DNA of 64,000 nt from Chitinophagaceae bacterium UBA2375 (GTDB lineage Bacteria; Bacteroidota; Bacteroidia; Chitinophagales; Chitinophagaceae), in assembly GCA_002343985.1 (NCBI GenBank), contig DDTB01000017.1:1-64000 (forward strand), in the 5' to 3' direction. A program made the translations under genes and the position numbers. Below the pieces are notes generated by a model that was not told where the DNA came from, ran no database searches, and worked only from the letters and a program-made list of their open reading frames with translations. Numbering within the stretch: the first letter of the stretch is position 1; each line of letters begins with the position of its first letter. This document shows, in pieces, positions 34,302-42,992 of the stretch.

Positions 34302-34904
34302 ATGAAATTCTTCTATTCCATCCCGCTAATTGGCGGCCTCCTCCTTTTATTGTCTTGTAAAAAAGAAACAGACAATGTAGTGCCGGCCCCGGAACCTTCG
34401 GCGCCCGAGATGCTGTACATTTCATTGCATAACCAGGTTGTACGCTATGCGGGGCCATCGGCATTTCTTGACCTGAACCAGGACGGCCGTTCAGATTTTT
34501 TATTTGATATCTGGCTGGTGGGCGACCCCATCCTGCAACAGGATAAATACCAGTTTCGGGTGAATGGGGGCATTAACAGTATGTTGCTGGTTAGCATGGA
34601 TGAGCGCACGCCCGTCCTGAAGCGGAACGACCGTATACCCGTGGGGAATCCAACAGGCTATGAATGGAATAATGTGACTTCTATCATGCTGGCTCAAAAA
34701 ATCATTTCAATGGCGCCTCCTGCGCGCTGGGAGGGCGATTGGCTTGGCTTAACGGATCGCTACCTGCCATTTCAAATTGTTTCGGGAGGCCTGCGTTATA
34801 ATGGATACATCAGTTTTACCATGAATACTTCATTGGATCAACTGGTGCTGCACCGGGCGGCGATCAGCAAGTATCCTGAAGTGGATGTGTTGGCCGGCAG
34901 ATGA
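34302..34904 (+). CDS. Small lipoprotein of unknown function
   Basis: A 200-aa protein beginning MKFFYSIP; the lipobox LLLLSCKKE is clear. The promoter at 34256 supports this start over a TTG six codons upstream. The mature part contains DLNQDGRSDFLFDIWL, an FG-GAP/dockerin-like Ca-binding phrase (D-x-N-x-D-G-x-x-D), then strand-rich sequence. No family recognised. Confidence 0.65.
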   Translation: MKFFYSIPLIGGLLLLLSCKKETDNVVPAPEPSAPEMLYISLHNQVVRYAGPSAFLDLNQDGRSDFLFDIWLVGDPILQQDKYQFRVNGGINSMLLVSMDERTPVLKRNDRIPVGNPTGYEWNNVTSIMLAQKIISMAPPARWEGDWLGLTDRYLPFQIVSGGLRYNGYISFTMNTSLDQLVLHRAAISKYPEVDVLAGR

Positions 34905-35055
34905 AGCTGTTGTGTAAAATATGAGATGACAACACGAGCACCCTGGTTCGCGCAACGGGACGGTTTTTGCAGAAGCCGGTTCAGGAAAATATTTTTACCT
35001 TGTATGATCATTAGCGCACCAGGCGCTTCTGATCCAATCATTTTACAAGGAATCC

Positions 35056-35892
35056 TTGGAGGTAAATATTTACATACCAGATCCGGCTTTACGCGAATAT
35101 GTACTGAATATTTCCACCGTCAAAGCCTGTTTGCCTGAAAGCGCCGGGGAAGCGGTGACACCATATCCACCCACACCTTTTCAATCCCTGTTTTTCTATT
35201 GCAATGATCCCATTTACATGTCGAAATCCGGGCATGCTGCATTTGAGAAACAACCCGCTACGATACTGACAGGCCCTCAGTTTTCGCGTGTGAATATTAA
35301 AGTGGTTGGACGATTGCATGCCATACGCGTCGATTTCTTGCCGGGCGCCCTGCACAGGTTTTTAGGGATCCCCATGACCGAATTATTTGACGGAGGTTTT
35401 GACGCCGCTGATTTCTGGGGCAGCGAACTGAGGAGCCTGCATGAGCAGATTCAACAAGAGCAGGATATCAAGGTTGCTAAAAGCCTCGTTGAAAAGTTTC
35501 TGATTAAAAAAGCCGCAGCCCTGCATTCCGTATTGCCTTTTCATGAAGCAATGAAAGAGATGTTGCGCAAACAGGGAAATATACGGATCGAAGACAGCGC
35601 TTCCATTGCCTGCATGGGCCTCCGGCAGTTTGAAAGAAAATGCAAGGAAATCATTGGCATGGGCCCTAAAACGTATGCACGCATCCTGAGGTTTTCAAAA
35701 GCATACAGGCTGCATGAAGCGTTTCCGGGTTTAAGCTGGACGAAAATCGCTTACGAAGCAGGCTATTATGATCAAATGCACCTGATCAGGGATTTTAAAT
35801 TGTTTGCCGGCGTGAACCCTACCATCATAGAACAGGAGTTGCAACATACGCCACTGAGGATGCAAAAGGATTTAAGGATATACGAAGCATAA
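35056..35892 (+). CDS. AraC-family transcriptional regulator (DUF6597-like N-terminus)
   Basis: A 278-aa regulator starting with TTG at 35056 (YIPDPALREYVLNIS gives the usual N-terminus of this subgroup; no better ATG exists). The N-terminal domain has FYCNDPIYMS, TGPQFSRVNI and VDFLPGALHRFLGIPM, common in Bacteroidota AraC proteins of this type. The C-terminal HTH contains SASIACMGLRQFERKCKEIIGMGPKTYARI and WTKIAYEAGYYDQMHLIRDF. It probably controls the secreted protein gene just downstream. Confidence 0.9.
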   Translation: MEVNIYIPDPALREYVLNISTVKACLPESAGEAVTPYPPTPFQSLFFYCNDPIYMSKSGHAAFEKQPATILTGPQFSRVNIKVVGRLHAIRVDFLPGALHRFLGIPMTELFDGGFDAADFWGSELRSLHEQIQQEQDIKVAKSLVEKFLIKKAAALHSVLPFHEAMKEMLRKQGNIRIEDSASIACMGLRQFERKCKEIIGMGPKTYARILRFSKAYRLHEAFPGLSWTKIAYEAGYYDQMHLIRDFKLFAGVNPTIIEQELQHTPLRMQKDLRIYEA

Positions 35893-35899
35893 CGGGCAT

Positions 35900-35959
35900 C
35901 CGACTAAATAGAATGTCGGTTTTATACTATTCCGCAGGCATGGCTGTAGGATACCTTCG
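35900..35959 (+). promoter_or_regulatory. Inverted repeat and weak -7 box before the zincin gene
   Basis: CCGAC (35900-35904), 10 bases, GTCGG (35915-35919), then TACCTTCG (35952-35959), one base off the -7 consensus and 12 bases before the ATG. A plausible site for the adjacent AraC regulator. Confidence 0.4.
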
Positions 35960-35971
35960 TAAAAAAAGACC

Positions 35972-36895
35972 ATGCTCCAGTTTATCAGTAACCATCCCTT
36001 TACATATTTCTTATTCCGCAGGTTCATCCTAAGCCTTATTTGCATTGCCTGCCATGCCTCATCGGAAGCGCAGCAGTATCAGGATTTGCAATCATTAAAA
36101 GGGTACAGCTTTAAATTGTATTTCAGCTCAGGCGCCGAAACAAAAGCGGCAAGGATGGCTAAGCAGATTGATCATGTCATGGCTTTTTATAAGCAACAAA
36201 TTCAGTTTACGCCTGACGTGACATTGCTCATTCTATCCCCGGCAGACTGGCCGAAATACAGCAGGGATGTGGTTTACGGGATGCCGCATTATACCGGCAA
36301 ACAGGTGCTGATCGTGGCATCGGAGAATAATGATTTCTGGAAAAGCTTTATTCCACCTGTTGACAATTTGCTGGATCAACTGGCAGGGATGATCAAAAAA
36401 ACGTATGTGGATGTAAATGGCCAAATCAGCATGGAGCCTTTCTTTGATTTACTTGCCATTCATGAACTGGGCCATGCTTACCATTTTCAAGACAGTCTTC
36501 AGATGCAGCGCAAATGGATGTCTGAACTTTTTGTAAATATCTTTCTGCATAATTACATAGCGCAGGCGGAGCCGGATAAACTTCCCGCGCTGACTGTATT
36601 TCCGAATATGGTGATCGCCGGTACAAATAAATCCGATTTGCAATACAGCTCACTGGCCGACCTTGAAAAATATTATGATGTAATCGCGCAACGCCATCCC
36701 CGGAACTATGGCTGGTACCAGTGCCGCTGGCATGCATCAGCGGGAACCATTTATGATCGAGCCGGACCAACTGTTTTTAATAAAGCATGGCATGCATTCA
36801 AAAGGCAACGTGATATCTTGGATGACCAGGCTTTGGCGGTATTTCTGGCTGACCAGGTACATCCATCTTTCGCTGAAGTAATGAAAGGATGGTAG
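35972..36895 (+). CDS. Secreted gluzincin-like metallopeptidase
   Basis: A 307-aa protein with an N-terminal signal (cut near SSEAQQ). The zinc motif HELGH (H164, E165, H168) is followed by WMSELFVN with E185 as the likely third ligand, the gluzincin arrangement. WYQCRWHASAGTIYDRAG in the C-terminal part may form the substrate side. Not assigned to a named family. Located directly after an AraC gene, so probably induced by its ligand. Confidence 0.65.
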   Translation: MLQFISNHPFTYFLFRRFILSLICIACHASSEAQQYQDLQSLKGYSFKLYFSSGAETKAARMAKQIDHVMAFYKQQIQFTPDVTLLILSPADWPKYSRDVVYGMPHYTGKQVLIVASENNDFWKSFIPPVDNLLDQLAGMIKKTYVDVNGQISMEPFFDLLAIHELGHAYHFQDSLQMQRKWMSELFVNIFLHNYIAQAEPDKLPALTVFPNMVIAGTNKSDLQYSSLADLEKYYDVIAQRHPRNYGWYQCRWHASAGTIYDRAGPTVFNKAWHAFKRQRDILDDQALAVFLADQVHPSFAEVMKGW

Positions 36896-36940
36896 ATGTT
36901 GATTTTGTTGATGATCGATATCCCGTGTGAAGTGCAACCT

Positions 36941-37219
36941 TTATTTCCTGTCAATGCCATTCAATGTACAAATGGCATCATACATTGATTCGATTTCTTC
37001 CATTAGCGCGATCAAAAGTTTGATGTTTGGGTCATCGGATTGTTTGAGTAGCGCAAATTCGAATGTATGCGTTTCTCCGTCGGGTACCGTATCGCTCCAC
37101 TCCTTTAATTCGCCATGCAGCGCGATGCCCACAGCGCCATCAAATATGGCATTGTTGGCTTCAATCAACTTGTTGAGCGCTTCAATAATGCCTTTTTCGT
37201 ATGTGTCCTGGTTCATCAT
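36941..37219 (-). CDS. Small acidic protein, paralogue of the protein at 45299
   Basis: A 92-aa soluble, helical protein; the first ATG (37219) is taken, since the frame otherwise opens with GTG. The core LNKLIEANNAIFDGAVGIALHGELKEWSDTVPDGETH is clearly related to the core of the protein at 45299-45637 (LDKLIEANLTVMEGALGIALQGPLKEWSNGVPDGEEH). It starts directly after the stop of the deiminase gene and is surely co-transcribed with it. Not a family I recognise; it could be a binding partner or regulator of the deiminase. Confidence 0.7.
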   Translation of the reverse strand: MMNQDTYEKGIIEALNKLIEANNAIFDGAVGIALHGELKEWSDTVPDGETHTFEFALLKQSDDPNIKLLIALMEEIESMYDAICTLNGIDRK

Positions 37220-37222
37220 CAC

Positions 37223-38062
37223 TTATTGCATAATATTCCAACTGATACAGTTTAAGATTCCTCCGCTTCTTGAAAGGTCGGTAGCGGGAATTCCCATAAT
37301 CGTTTTCCACGGAAATAATTGTTCCAGCATCCGCTGTGCCTGCTTATCCTCCGGCAATCCGAATTCCGGAAATATGATTCCCTGTTCCATCCAAAGGAAA
37401 TTGATGTATTCTCCTGTGGCATCATCGGCGGTTAAAACCTGAGATGGGTTATAGGGAAATTCAATATAATCGATCCCGGCATTTCTTAGTGCCATACGCA
37501 AGTGCCTGCCGTATGAGGTGGCATCGTTTCCGTAATCGTTGATCAGGACTTCATCTTTTCCGTACCAACGCAGGATGCCATCGGAATGGCCACTGCTGTC
37601 GAAGGGATGGGTAGGTATGATGATGATTTTTTCAACTTCCAGTAATGATTCAAGTTGCCGGATCAGGGATTTCTCAGACCAATCGCGATTTTCAGAAAAA
37701 ATTTTGTCGCACATGATGGCCCGGTGATAACTCCTGCTCAGATTACCACCGTCTAATACAATTCCGCTTTGTACTACTTTGATACCGAGGTTTTCGCAAA
37801 TGGCCTGTGGATCCGAAATGGTTTTCTTCCATTTAACGGTCGACATCAGGTAATCTGGCTCATACCTGAATTGTACAAATCGGTTTCGGTCAACCTGGAC
37901 CGGCATATAATCGGCGGCCCACACGTCGCGGGTGCCGTTGAGTAATTGATGGGTAACCCCCAGTTCCAATAACCTTTTGTTCAGGTCCGCATAGAAAGCC
38001 GGATACTTTACAGGCAAAGTATCAGCTAAGAACAAAGAGTTGGTTTGTTCGTCAGTAATCAT
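37223..38062 (-). CDS. Agmatine/peptidylarginine deiminase family protein
   Basis: A 279-aa guanidine-group-modifying enzyme. Active-site pieces: RDVWAADYMP (D46), VLDGGN (about 102), HSDG (about 158) and the nucleophile in GGILNCISW (C272). This order matches the PAD_porph/agmatine deiminase family, which hydrolyses a guanidino group to ureido plus ammonia. At 279 aa it is shorter than classical AguA (about 340-370), so the substrate may differ. A -7 box TATATTTG lies upstream at 38130-38123. Confidence 0.87.
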   Translation of the reverse strand: MITDEQTNSLFLADTLPVKYPAFYADLNKRLLELGVTHQLLNGTRDVWAADYMPVQVDRNRFVQFRYEPDYLMSTVKWKKTISDPQAICENLGIKVVQSGIVLDGGNLSRSYHRAIMCDKIFSENRDWSEKSLIRQLESLLEVEKIIIIPTHPFDSSGHSDGILRWYGKDEVLINDYGNDATSYGRHLRMALRNAGIDYIEFPYNPSQVLTADDATGEYINFLWMEQGIIFPEFGLPEDKQAQRMLEQLFPWKTIMGIPATDLSRSGGILNCISWNIMQ

Positions 38063-38122
38063 AACGCTTTATTTCAGTATCAAAACAGAAAATGCCTTAC
38101 CTGTTGTCGCAGTTGTTCATGG

Positions 38123-38130
38123 CAAATATA
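38123..38130 (-). promoter_or_regulatory. -7 box of the deiminase operon
   Basis: TATATTTG on the minus strand, 60 bases before the deiminase ATG. A seven-codon frame (MNNCDNR) starts two bases after it; probably meaningless. Confidence 0.4.
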
Positions 38131-38251
38131 TCGGAATGCTGCATAAGTAAAAATTCATGAAAAAACCACCAGTGCCTTCGGATAAATTATGCGTAAGCGC
38201 ATATTTTTTCCCGGTACAAACTTGAATCTGTTGCAGCATGAATAATTTCAA

Positions 38252-38794
38252 TTAATGACTGACCGGCAGCAAGCTTACAGGAAGCAATCCCGTTTTTTTA
38301 GATGCGGAGCCCTTTGGCTTTGGCTCCGTTGTACTTTGTGATGCCGATACCGACCGGGCGGGGTAATCGTGCAGGGTTAAAAAATACTCACGGGGAAGCA
38401 GTAAGTCTTTGTCTTTTGGTTCATAAGGCCTGAAATTTTTATAATTCGCGGGGTAACCAGATAGTGTAATGCTGACGGTAGACTTTGTTTGCTGGTCTAC
38501 AGCCTGGATACTGAACAAAGGTTGTACGATCAGGTCGGCATTATGCTGCTGTATGAACGCTTCAATAGCCTGTTGCCGCGCATCGCCTACTGTTACATTT
38601 TTAAATGTGTTGCTGTAAGTTTTTTTAGCGCCTACCTCAAGATCAGCAACCAGTGGCCTTTGTATGATGCCCTGCTTGTTGATGAAAAGATAATCGTAGT
38701 CGAATGTTTTGGCTTTTTGTGTCGGGCTGCAGGAGTAGAGTAGGGTAAGGACAAAAACGGACCAGGTCCCGATGGGAAGAAATGACTGTTTCAT
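38252..38794 (-). CDS. Lipoprotein of unknown function
   Basis: A 180-aa protein with lipobox LLYSCSPTQ. The phrase RPLVADLEVGAKKTYSNTFKNVTVGDARQQAIEAFIQQHNADLIVQPLFSI is typical of small Bacteroidota lipoproteins in which a conserved V-x-x-x-x-A-x-x-x-A element precedes a predicted strand. The C-terminal 35 residues are Ser/Pro/Lys-rich and low in complexity. No function assigned. Confidence 0.6.
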   Translation of the reverse strand: MKQSFLPIGTWSVFVLTLLYSCSPTQKAKTFDYDYLFINKQGIIQRPLVADLEVGAKKTYSNTFKNVTVGDARQQAIEAFIQQHNADLIVQPLFSIQAVDQQTKSTVSITLSGYPANYKNFRPYEPKDKDLLLPREYFLTLHDYPARSVSASQSTTEPKPKGSASKKTGLLPVSLLPVSH

Positions 38795-39098
38795 TGATTG
38801 AAGTTTAGGTTATTAAGTTATTGGGGTAAAGGTCAAAAGCCACTTTGCCATCTATTTGCAAGGAGAAATTATTTTTCAAAAATTTTCTGCCAGGTGGGGA
38901 TTTATGTACTGATTCAGTTCATTGCCTCAGTAAACAGGGCATGGGTTTATATAGTTGTTGGGCATTCGGAGGATCAGTCACTCAGAAAATTTGAAAACGT
39001 CTATGGACTTCCGTAAGTAAATGTGTGTTCTGTAATCATCATAATAAATGCTTATTTTAGTGCGTAAATCATACCCCTTTTAACCCAACATTGAGATA
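38795..39098. other. Intergenic region between divergent genes
   Basis: 304 bases without a gene. Short dyad AATAA-ATGC-TTATT (39043-39056) in front of the WYL gene; otherwise nothing recognised. A plus-strand frame inside (38798-39016) has no support. Confidence 0.4.
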
Positions 39099-40097
39099 AT
39101 GCCCATCAATAAATCTGCGTTTATTCGTTACCGTATTATTGACAGTTGCCTGACCAACCCGATGCGGCGCTATCCAACCATGCAGGATATCCTGGCAAAA
39201 ATTGAAACGCAACTCGGAACTTCCATTTCCCCATCTATGTTTAGCAAGGACATCCAGCAAATGAAGCAAATGTTTCACGCGCCCATCCGGTATGACCGTG
39301 GGAGGAACGGGTATTGTTATGATGAGGAAGGGTTTTCCATCCGTGAATTCCCGCTGACGCATGAAGAAGTGCAGGCCCTCGATTATTCAACTGCCCTGCT
39401 GCAACAGCTTAAAGGTACGCGCATGTTTCAGCATTTTGAAAACGCGATCAATAAAGTTATTGAAGGCTACAGGCTTTCACCGATCCTGGGAAAATCGGAA
39501 TCACAGATTTTGCAGGTGGAAGAGCCACTGCGCACAGACAGCAGCCGCTGGCTCGAAAAAATCCTCACGGCTATTGTTGAGCGAACCGCATTGCAAATTG
39601 CTTACCAGGGGTTTGGCCGTGAAGAAAAAACACATACCATGTCGGCTTATCTCCTCAAGGAATACCGTAACCGGTGGTACCTGATTGGGTATTCATCCCG
39701 GGCGAAAAATATATTGGTCATGGCGCTCGACAGGATCAACGATGTACAACCTTCACCAGAGCCCTACGTAAGCGCGCCCGATTTTTCACCCGCTGATTTT
39801 TTCCGTTATTCCATTGGTATTACACAAGTACATGGTACAAAGCCCGAGCAGGTGATTTTATCTTTCTCCCAGGCACAGGCCCCGTATATCCTGAGCCAGC
39901 CTATGCACCATTCTCAAACCGTTATTCAGGAAAATGCTAATGAGTTGCGGATTTCCCTTCATGTTTACCTCACGCCGGAACTGCGCATGGCCATATTATC
40001 CTATGGCCCTGAGGTGCAGGTCATTGAACCGGTATCACTGCGCGATGAAATCGCGGGGCTGATTGCGGATATGGGAAGAAAATATACCGATCAGTAA
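39099..40097 (+). CDS. WYL-domain transcriptional regulator
   Basis: A 332-aa protein: N-terminal winged HTH (RYRIIDSCLTNPMRRYPTMQDILAKIE), middle helical part, WYL domain (LQIAYQGFGREEKTHTMSAYLLKEYRNRWYLIGYS, with the RNRWYLIGY box) and a C-terminal WCX-type extension (PEQVILSFSQAQAPYILSQPMH). WYL proteins sense nucleic-acid or nucleotide ligands. It is the first gene of a plus-strand group including the small 53-aa protein and the glutamate-synthase-like gene and may regulate them. Confidence 0.9.
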   Translation: MPINKSAFIRYRIIDSCLTNPMRRYPTMQDILAKIETQLGTSISPSMFSKDIQQMKQMFHAPIRYDRGRNGYCYDEEGFSIREFPLTHEEVQALDYSTALLQQLKGTRMFQHFENAINKVIEGYRLSPILGKSESQILQVEEPLRTDSSRWLEKILTAIVERTALQIAYQGFGREEKTHTMSAYLLKEYRNRWYLIGYSSRAKNILVMALDRINDVQPSPEPYVSAPDFSPADFFRYSIGITQVHGTKPEQVILSFSQAQAPYILSQPMHHSQTVIQENANELRISLHVYLTPELRMAILSYGPEVQVIEPVSLRDEIAGLIADMGRKYTDQ

Positions 40098-40257
40098 TGA
40101 TGCCCGGCATTTGTAATTTCTATTTCCCGTTTCGCGGAATAGGATTGTTCTGAAAGATTGCCTATATCGTTGTCTAATCCTTGTGCAATCAGAAGCCCGG
40201 AGTATCTTATATAATAATTTTAACAAGGGTTATCGGGCCTGTTCGTATTATTTATAT

Positions 40258-40265
40258 TAACTTTG
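40258..40265 (+). promoter_or_regulatory. -7 box abutting small gene 1
   Basis: TAACTTTG, four bases (TATC), then the GTG start at 40270. No TTG at -33. Confidence 0.45.
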
Positions 40266-40269
40266 TATC

Positions 40270-40431
40270 GTGAACAGGAGATATACATATAAAGCCATTG
40301 AATCACGCCAACAAAATATTGGCGCTGGCGCTGATGGTTATATCAGTTCATTTACGGAGTTTGTACCCTTCTGCAAAAGCCTGTTTTACTACTCTTCCTT
40401 TAAAGACTTTAATACCGCATCCCCGGCATGA
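40270..40431 (+). CDS. 53-aa small protein 1, paralogue of the one at 42642
   Basis: A GTG-initiated 53-codon frame. It aligns without gaps over its full length with the 53-codon frame at 42642: 22 of 53 residues are identical and 18 of the last 27 (shared SFTEF-x-PFC-x-x-LF-x-x-SSFK-x-F-x-T-x-x-PA). Base differences in the shared part fall largely at third codon positions (for example tca/tcg, ttt/ttc, ccc/ccg, aaa/aag), which argues for translation. Function unknown. It lies just upstream of the glutamate-synthase-like gene. The 140 bases after it contain a stem CCCGGCACA/TGTGCGGG and nothing else. Confidence 0.6.
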   Translation: MNRRYTYKAIESRQQNIGAGADGYISSFTEFVPFCKSLFYYSSFKDFNTASPA

Positions 40432-40572
40432 TCATACATCTCCGGGGTTAATTCGGCGATCAGCCTTTTCCTGCTGATCCTCTTTCGTCATTCAATTTAT
40501 CATTCTTTTCAGCCTGCGCCCGGCACAGCAATTGTGCGGGTTTGCGGCTGATATTTCGTTAATGATGGCAAC

Positions 40573-42132
40573 ATGAAAAGTAAAATATTTTCCGTAAGCG
40601 GCATCATCCTGTTTTCTCTTTTCGCAGTCAATGTGGTAATACTGTTGGCCGCGCTCAATGTTAGTAAAGCCTGGTACCTGGTATTGATGCTAACGCTGCC
40701 GCTATTGCTGGTATCTGTGTACGACAGGTCACAGAAAAAGCAATCCATTAAAAGAAATTACCCTGTTATTGGAAGGCTGCGATATTTTTTTGAATCCATT
40801 CGCCCCGAGTTGAGGCAATATTTTTTTGAGTCTGACCTGGATGGCAAGCCTTTTAACAGGAGGCAGCGCTCGATTGTGTACCAGCGCGCCAAAAACGAAA
40901 AGCAGACAGTGGCTTTTGGCATGCAGGCCGATCCGCTTCAACCCGGATATGAATGGGTAGCGCATAGCATGTACCCGGTTCATGTAGATGTGAAAGACCT
41001 GCGTGTGACGATTGGGAACGAGTATTGCCGCAAGCCATACGCTGCAAGCATCCTGAATATCGGAGCCATGAGCTATGGGGCGCTGAGTAAAACGGCGATC
41101 ATGTCGCTGAATGAAGGCGCCATGCTGGGCGGCTTCGCGCACAATACCGGCGAGGGAGGAATCAGTCAGCACCATTTGTGCGGCGGAGACCTGATCTGGC
41201 AAATCGGTACAGGATATTTTGGGTGCAGGACAGAGGAAGGGCGCTTTGACCCGGTAAGTTTTAAAGAGCGGGCAACCTTATCACAGGTGAAAATGATTGA
41301 ATTGAAGCTTTCGCAGGGTGCAAAACCCGGGCATGGGGGCATCCTGCCGGCCGCCAAGAATACAGCGGAGATCGCGGCCATCAGAAAAGTAGAGCCGGGC
41401 ACGACTGTATTTTCGCCTATGGCTCACCGTGAGTTTGATGATCCGAAAGAATTGTTGATGTTCATCGAAAAACTCAGGCAACTCAGCGATGGCAAACCCG
41501 TAGGGTTTAAGTTATGCATCGGGGATAAAAGGGAATTCAGGGATATCTGTGTGGCCATGCGTGAAACGGGCATCAGGCCAGATTTTATTTCCATTGATGG
41601 CGCTGAAGGTGGAACAGGGGCCGCGCCATTGGAATTCACCGATCACCTGGGAATGCCATTGTATGATGCCGTATCATTCGCCGCAGCAACGCTTCGGGAA
41701 TTTGGTTTGCATCAACAGGTGAAGATCATCGCTTCGGGTAAAATCATTACGGGGTTTGATATCCTCAAACTCATGTCATTAGGAGCATCCGCCTGTTATA
41801 GCGCAAGGGGTATGATGATGGCGCTCGGTTGTATACAGGCGCTGGTATGCGATAGCGGACGGTGCCCGACGGGCGTGGCTACACAGGACCCGCGGTTGTA
41901 CAAGGGCCTGCACCCGGAAGACAAAAGGCATAGGGTCGCGTCGTTTCATGCCAACACTATTGAGGCAACTAAAGAGATCATGGAAGCCTGCGGGTTCAGC
42001 AGCCTGGATAAAGTATTGCCATCAAAGTTTTTCCGCAGGACAGCCGACCAGCAAACAGAGAGTTTTGAAGAAATATATTTTCCAAGGGTTAGTACAACAC
42101 TTACAAACTTTAAAAATATTCTACCATGTTAA
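40573..42132 (+). CDS. FMN-binding glutamate-synthase-like protein with N-terminal membrane anchor
   Basis: A 519-aa protein. Two hydrophobic segments come first (about residues 8-30 and 33-50), then a GltB-type FMN barrel: NIGAMSYGALSKTAIMSLNEGA, NTGEGGISQHH, LSQGAKPGHGGILPAAK, ISIDGAEGGTGAAPLEF, IIASGKIITGFDILK and VCDSGRCPTGVATQDP. The Cys residues around the last motif may bind an Fe-S cluster as in GltB. There is no glutaminase domain, so it is one of the stand-alone FMN glutamate synthase-like proteins of unknown reaction. The Rnk-like gene overlaps its 3' end by 7 bases. Confidence 0.88.
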   Translation: MKSKIFSVSGIILFSLFAVNVVILLAALNVSKAWYLVLMLTLPLLLVSVYDRSQKKQSIKRNYPVIGRLRYFFESIRPELRQYFFESDLDGKPFNRRQRSIVYQRAKNEKQTVAFGMQADPLQPGYEWVAHSMYPVHVDVKDLRVTIGNEYCRKPYAASILNIGAMSYGALSKTAIMSLNEGAMLGGFAHNTGEGGISQHHLCGGDLIWQIGTGYFGCRTEEGRFDPVSFKERATLSQVKMIELKLSQGAKPGHGGILPAAKNTAEIAAIRKVEPGTTVFSPMAHREFDDPKELLMFIEKLRQLSDGKPVGFKLCIGDKREFRDICVAMRETGIRPDFISIDGAEGGTGAAPLEFTDHLGMPLYDAVSFAAATLREFGLHQQVKIIASGKIITGFDILKLMSLGASACYSARGMMMALGCIQALVCDSGRCPTGVATQDPRLYKGLHPEDKRHRVASFHANTIEATKEIMEACGFSSLDKVLPSKFFRRTADQQTESFEEIYFPRVSTTLTNFKNILPC

Positions 42133-42539
42133 CACAACAAAAGCCAATAGTATTAAGTAAACAGGATCATGGATTGATCACGGAATACCTGCGTAACGGA
42201 ACCTGGTTGAAACCGTCTGATCAACCCAACGCAATTCAACTTGAAGCTGAATTAAAAAGGGCTGAAATAGTAGACAATTCAGATCTGCCTTCGGATGTGG
42301 TTTCTTTGAACAGCAGCGTAACCGTTAAGGAAATGCGTTCAGGCAGCAGGATGACGTTGAAAATCGTAATTCCGGAACTCGCGAACGTAAAGGAAAAAAG
42401 GATATCCATTTTATCCCCGATTGGCACGGCGCTGATTGGCTTCAGAAAAGCCGATGTCGTGCAATGGACGGTTCCTTCAGGGGAAAAGACTTTCCTGATT
42501 GAAGATGTAAAGCACGAAACAGCCAGGGCAATGTCATAA
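42126..42539 (+). CDS. GreA/GreB C-terminal-domain protein, Rnk-like
   Basis: A 137-aa protein with an N-terminal helical part (ILSKQDHGLITEYLRN, EAELKRAEIVDNSDLP) and a C-terminal FKBP-like Gre domain (VVSLNSSVTVKEM, RISILSPIGTALIGFRKADVVQWTVPSG). This is the layout of Rnk/nucleoside-diphosphate-kinase regulator proteins that bind RNA polymerase without the long Gre coiled coil. Start overlaps the upstream stop, so it is translationally coupled to the glutamate-synthase-like gene. Confidence 0.87.
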   Translation: MLTQQKPIVLSKQDHGLITEYLRNGTWLKPSDQPNAIQLEAELKRAEIVDNSDLPSDVVSLNSSVTVKEMRSGSRMTLKIVIPELANVKEKRISILSPIGTALIGFRKADVVQWTVPSGEKTFLIEDVKHETARAMS

Positions 42540-42606
42540 CTACAATGATCAGACCAAAACCGGTTTTGTTTTTGGATTGCATTTTTTTATTTCCGTGGAA
42601 ATATCC

Positions 42607-42636
42607 TTGACATTTGATATAGATACATTAACTTTA
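42607..42636 (+). promoter_or_regulatory. Promoter abutting small gene 2
   Basis: TTG (42607-42609), exactly 19 bases, TAACTTTA (42629-42636; last base off consensus), five bases, then ATG at 42642. Confidence 0.6.
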
Positions 42637-42641
42637 GTAAT

Positions 42642-42803
42642 ATGAGCAGGTGCACAGAACATAAATCATGCCCGGTGCCGGTGGTCCTTATCACTGACCT
42701 CACCGACTGCCATACCTGTTCGTTTACGGAGTTCCTTCCGTTCTGCAACCATCTTTTTGATTTCTCATCTTTCAAGGCCTTTAAAACGCTTACCCCGGCC
42801 TAA
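42642..42803 (+). CDS. 53-aa Cys-rich small protein 2, paralogue of the one at 40270
   Basis: A 53-codon frame with five cysteines (CTEHKSC, then DCHTC and PFC). The C-terminal half SFTEFLPFCNHLFDFSSFK is shared with the small protein at 40270; the N-terminal cysteines are not. The Cys spacing could bind a metal or form disulfides. Own promoter at 42607. Downstream to 42992 there is a hairpin-rich spacer (GGCCCGGGG, CAACCCGTACAGGGTTG) and no gene. Function unknown. Confidence 0.6.
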   Translation: MSRCTEHKSCPVPVVLITDLTDCHTCSFTEFLPFCNHLFDFSSFKAFKTLTPA

Positions 42804-42992
42804 GCCAGGCCCGGGGAAAACGCATGTCAACCCGTACAGGGTTGAACGCACGCTTGTATGGCTGTCCATCGCGTGCATCAGGCGTTTGATGTACCATTTA
42901 TTTCAATAACCATTGGTAAAGTTTGTCATGTTGGCCCAACCAGGGTTTGGCATAGGTTCAGGCGAAAGCCAATGCGAATAAATTGTAAGGCC

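Noticed and set aside
42858..42992. Longer start for the 56-aa membrane peptide
   Set aside because: The extra 45 residues show no similarity to the full-length paralogue and have no hydrophobic or promoter support.
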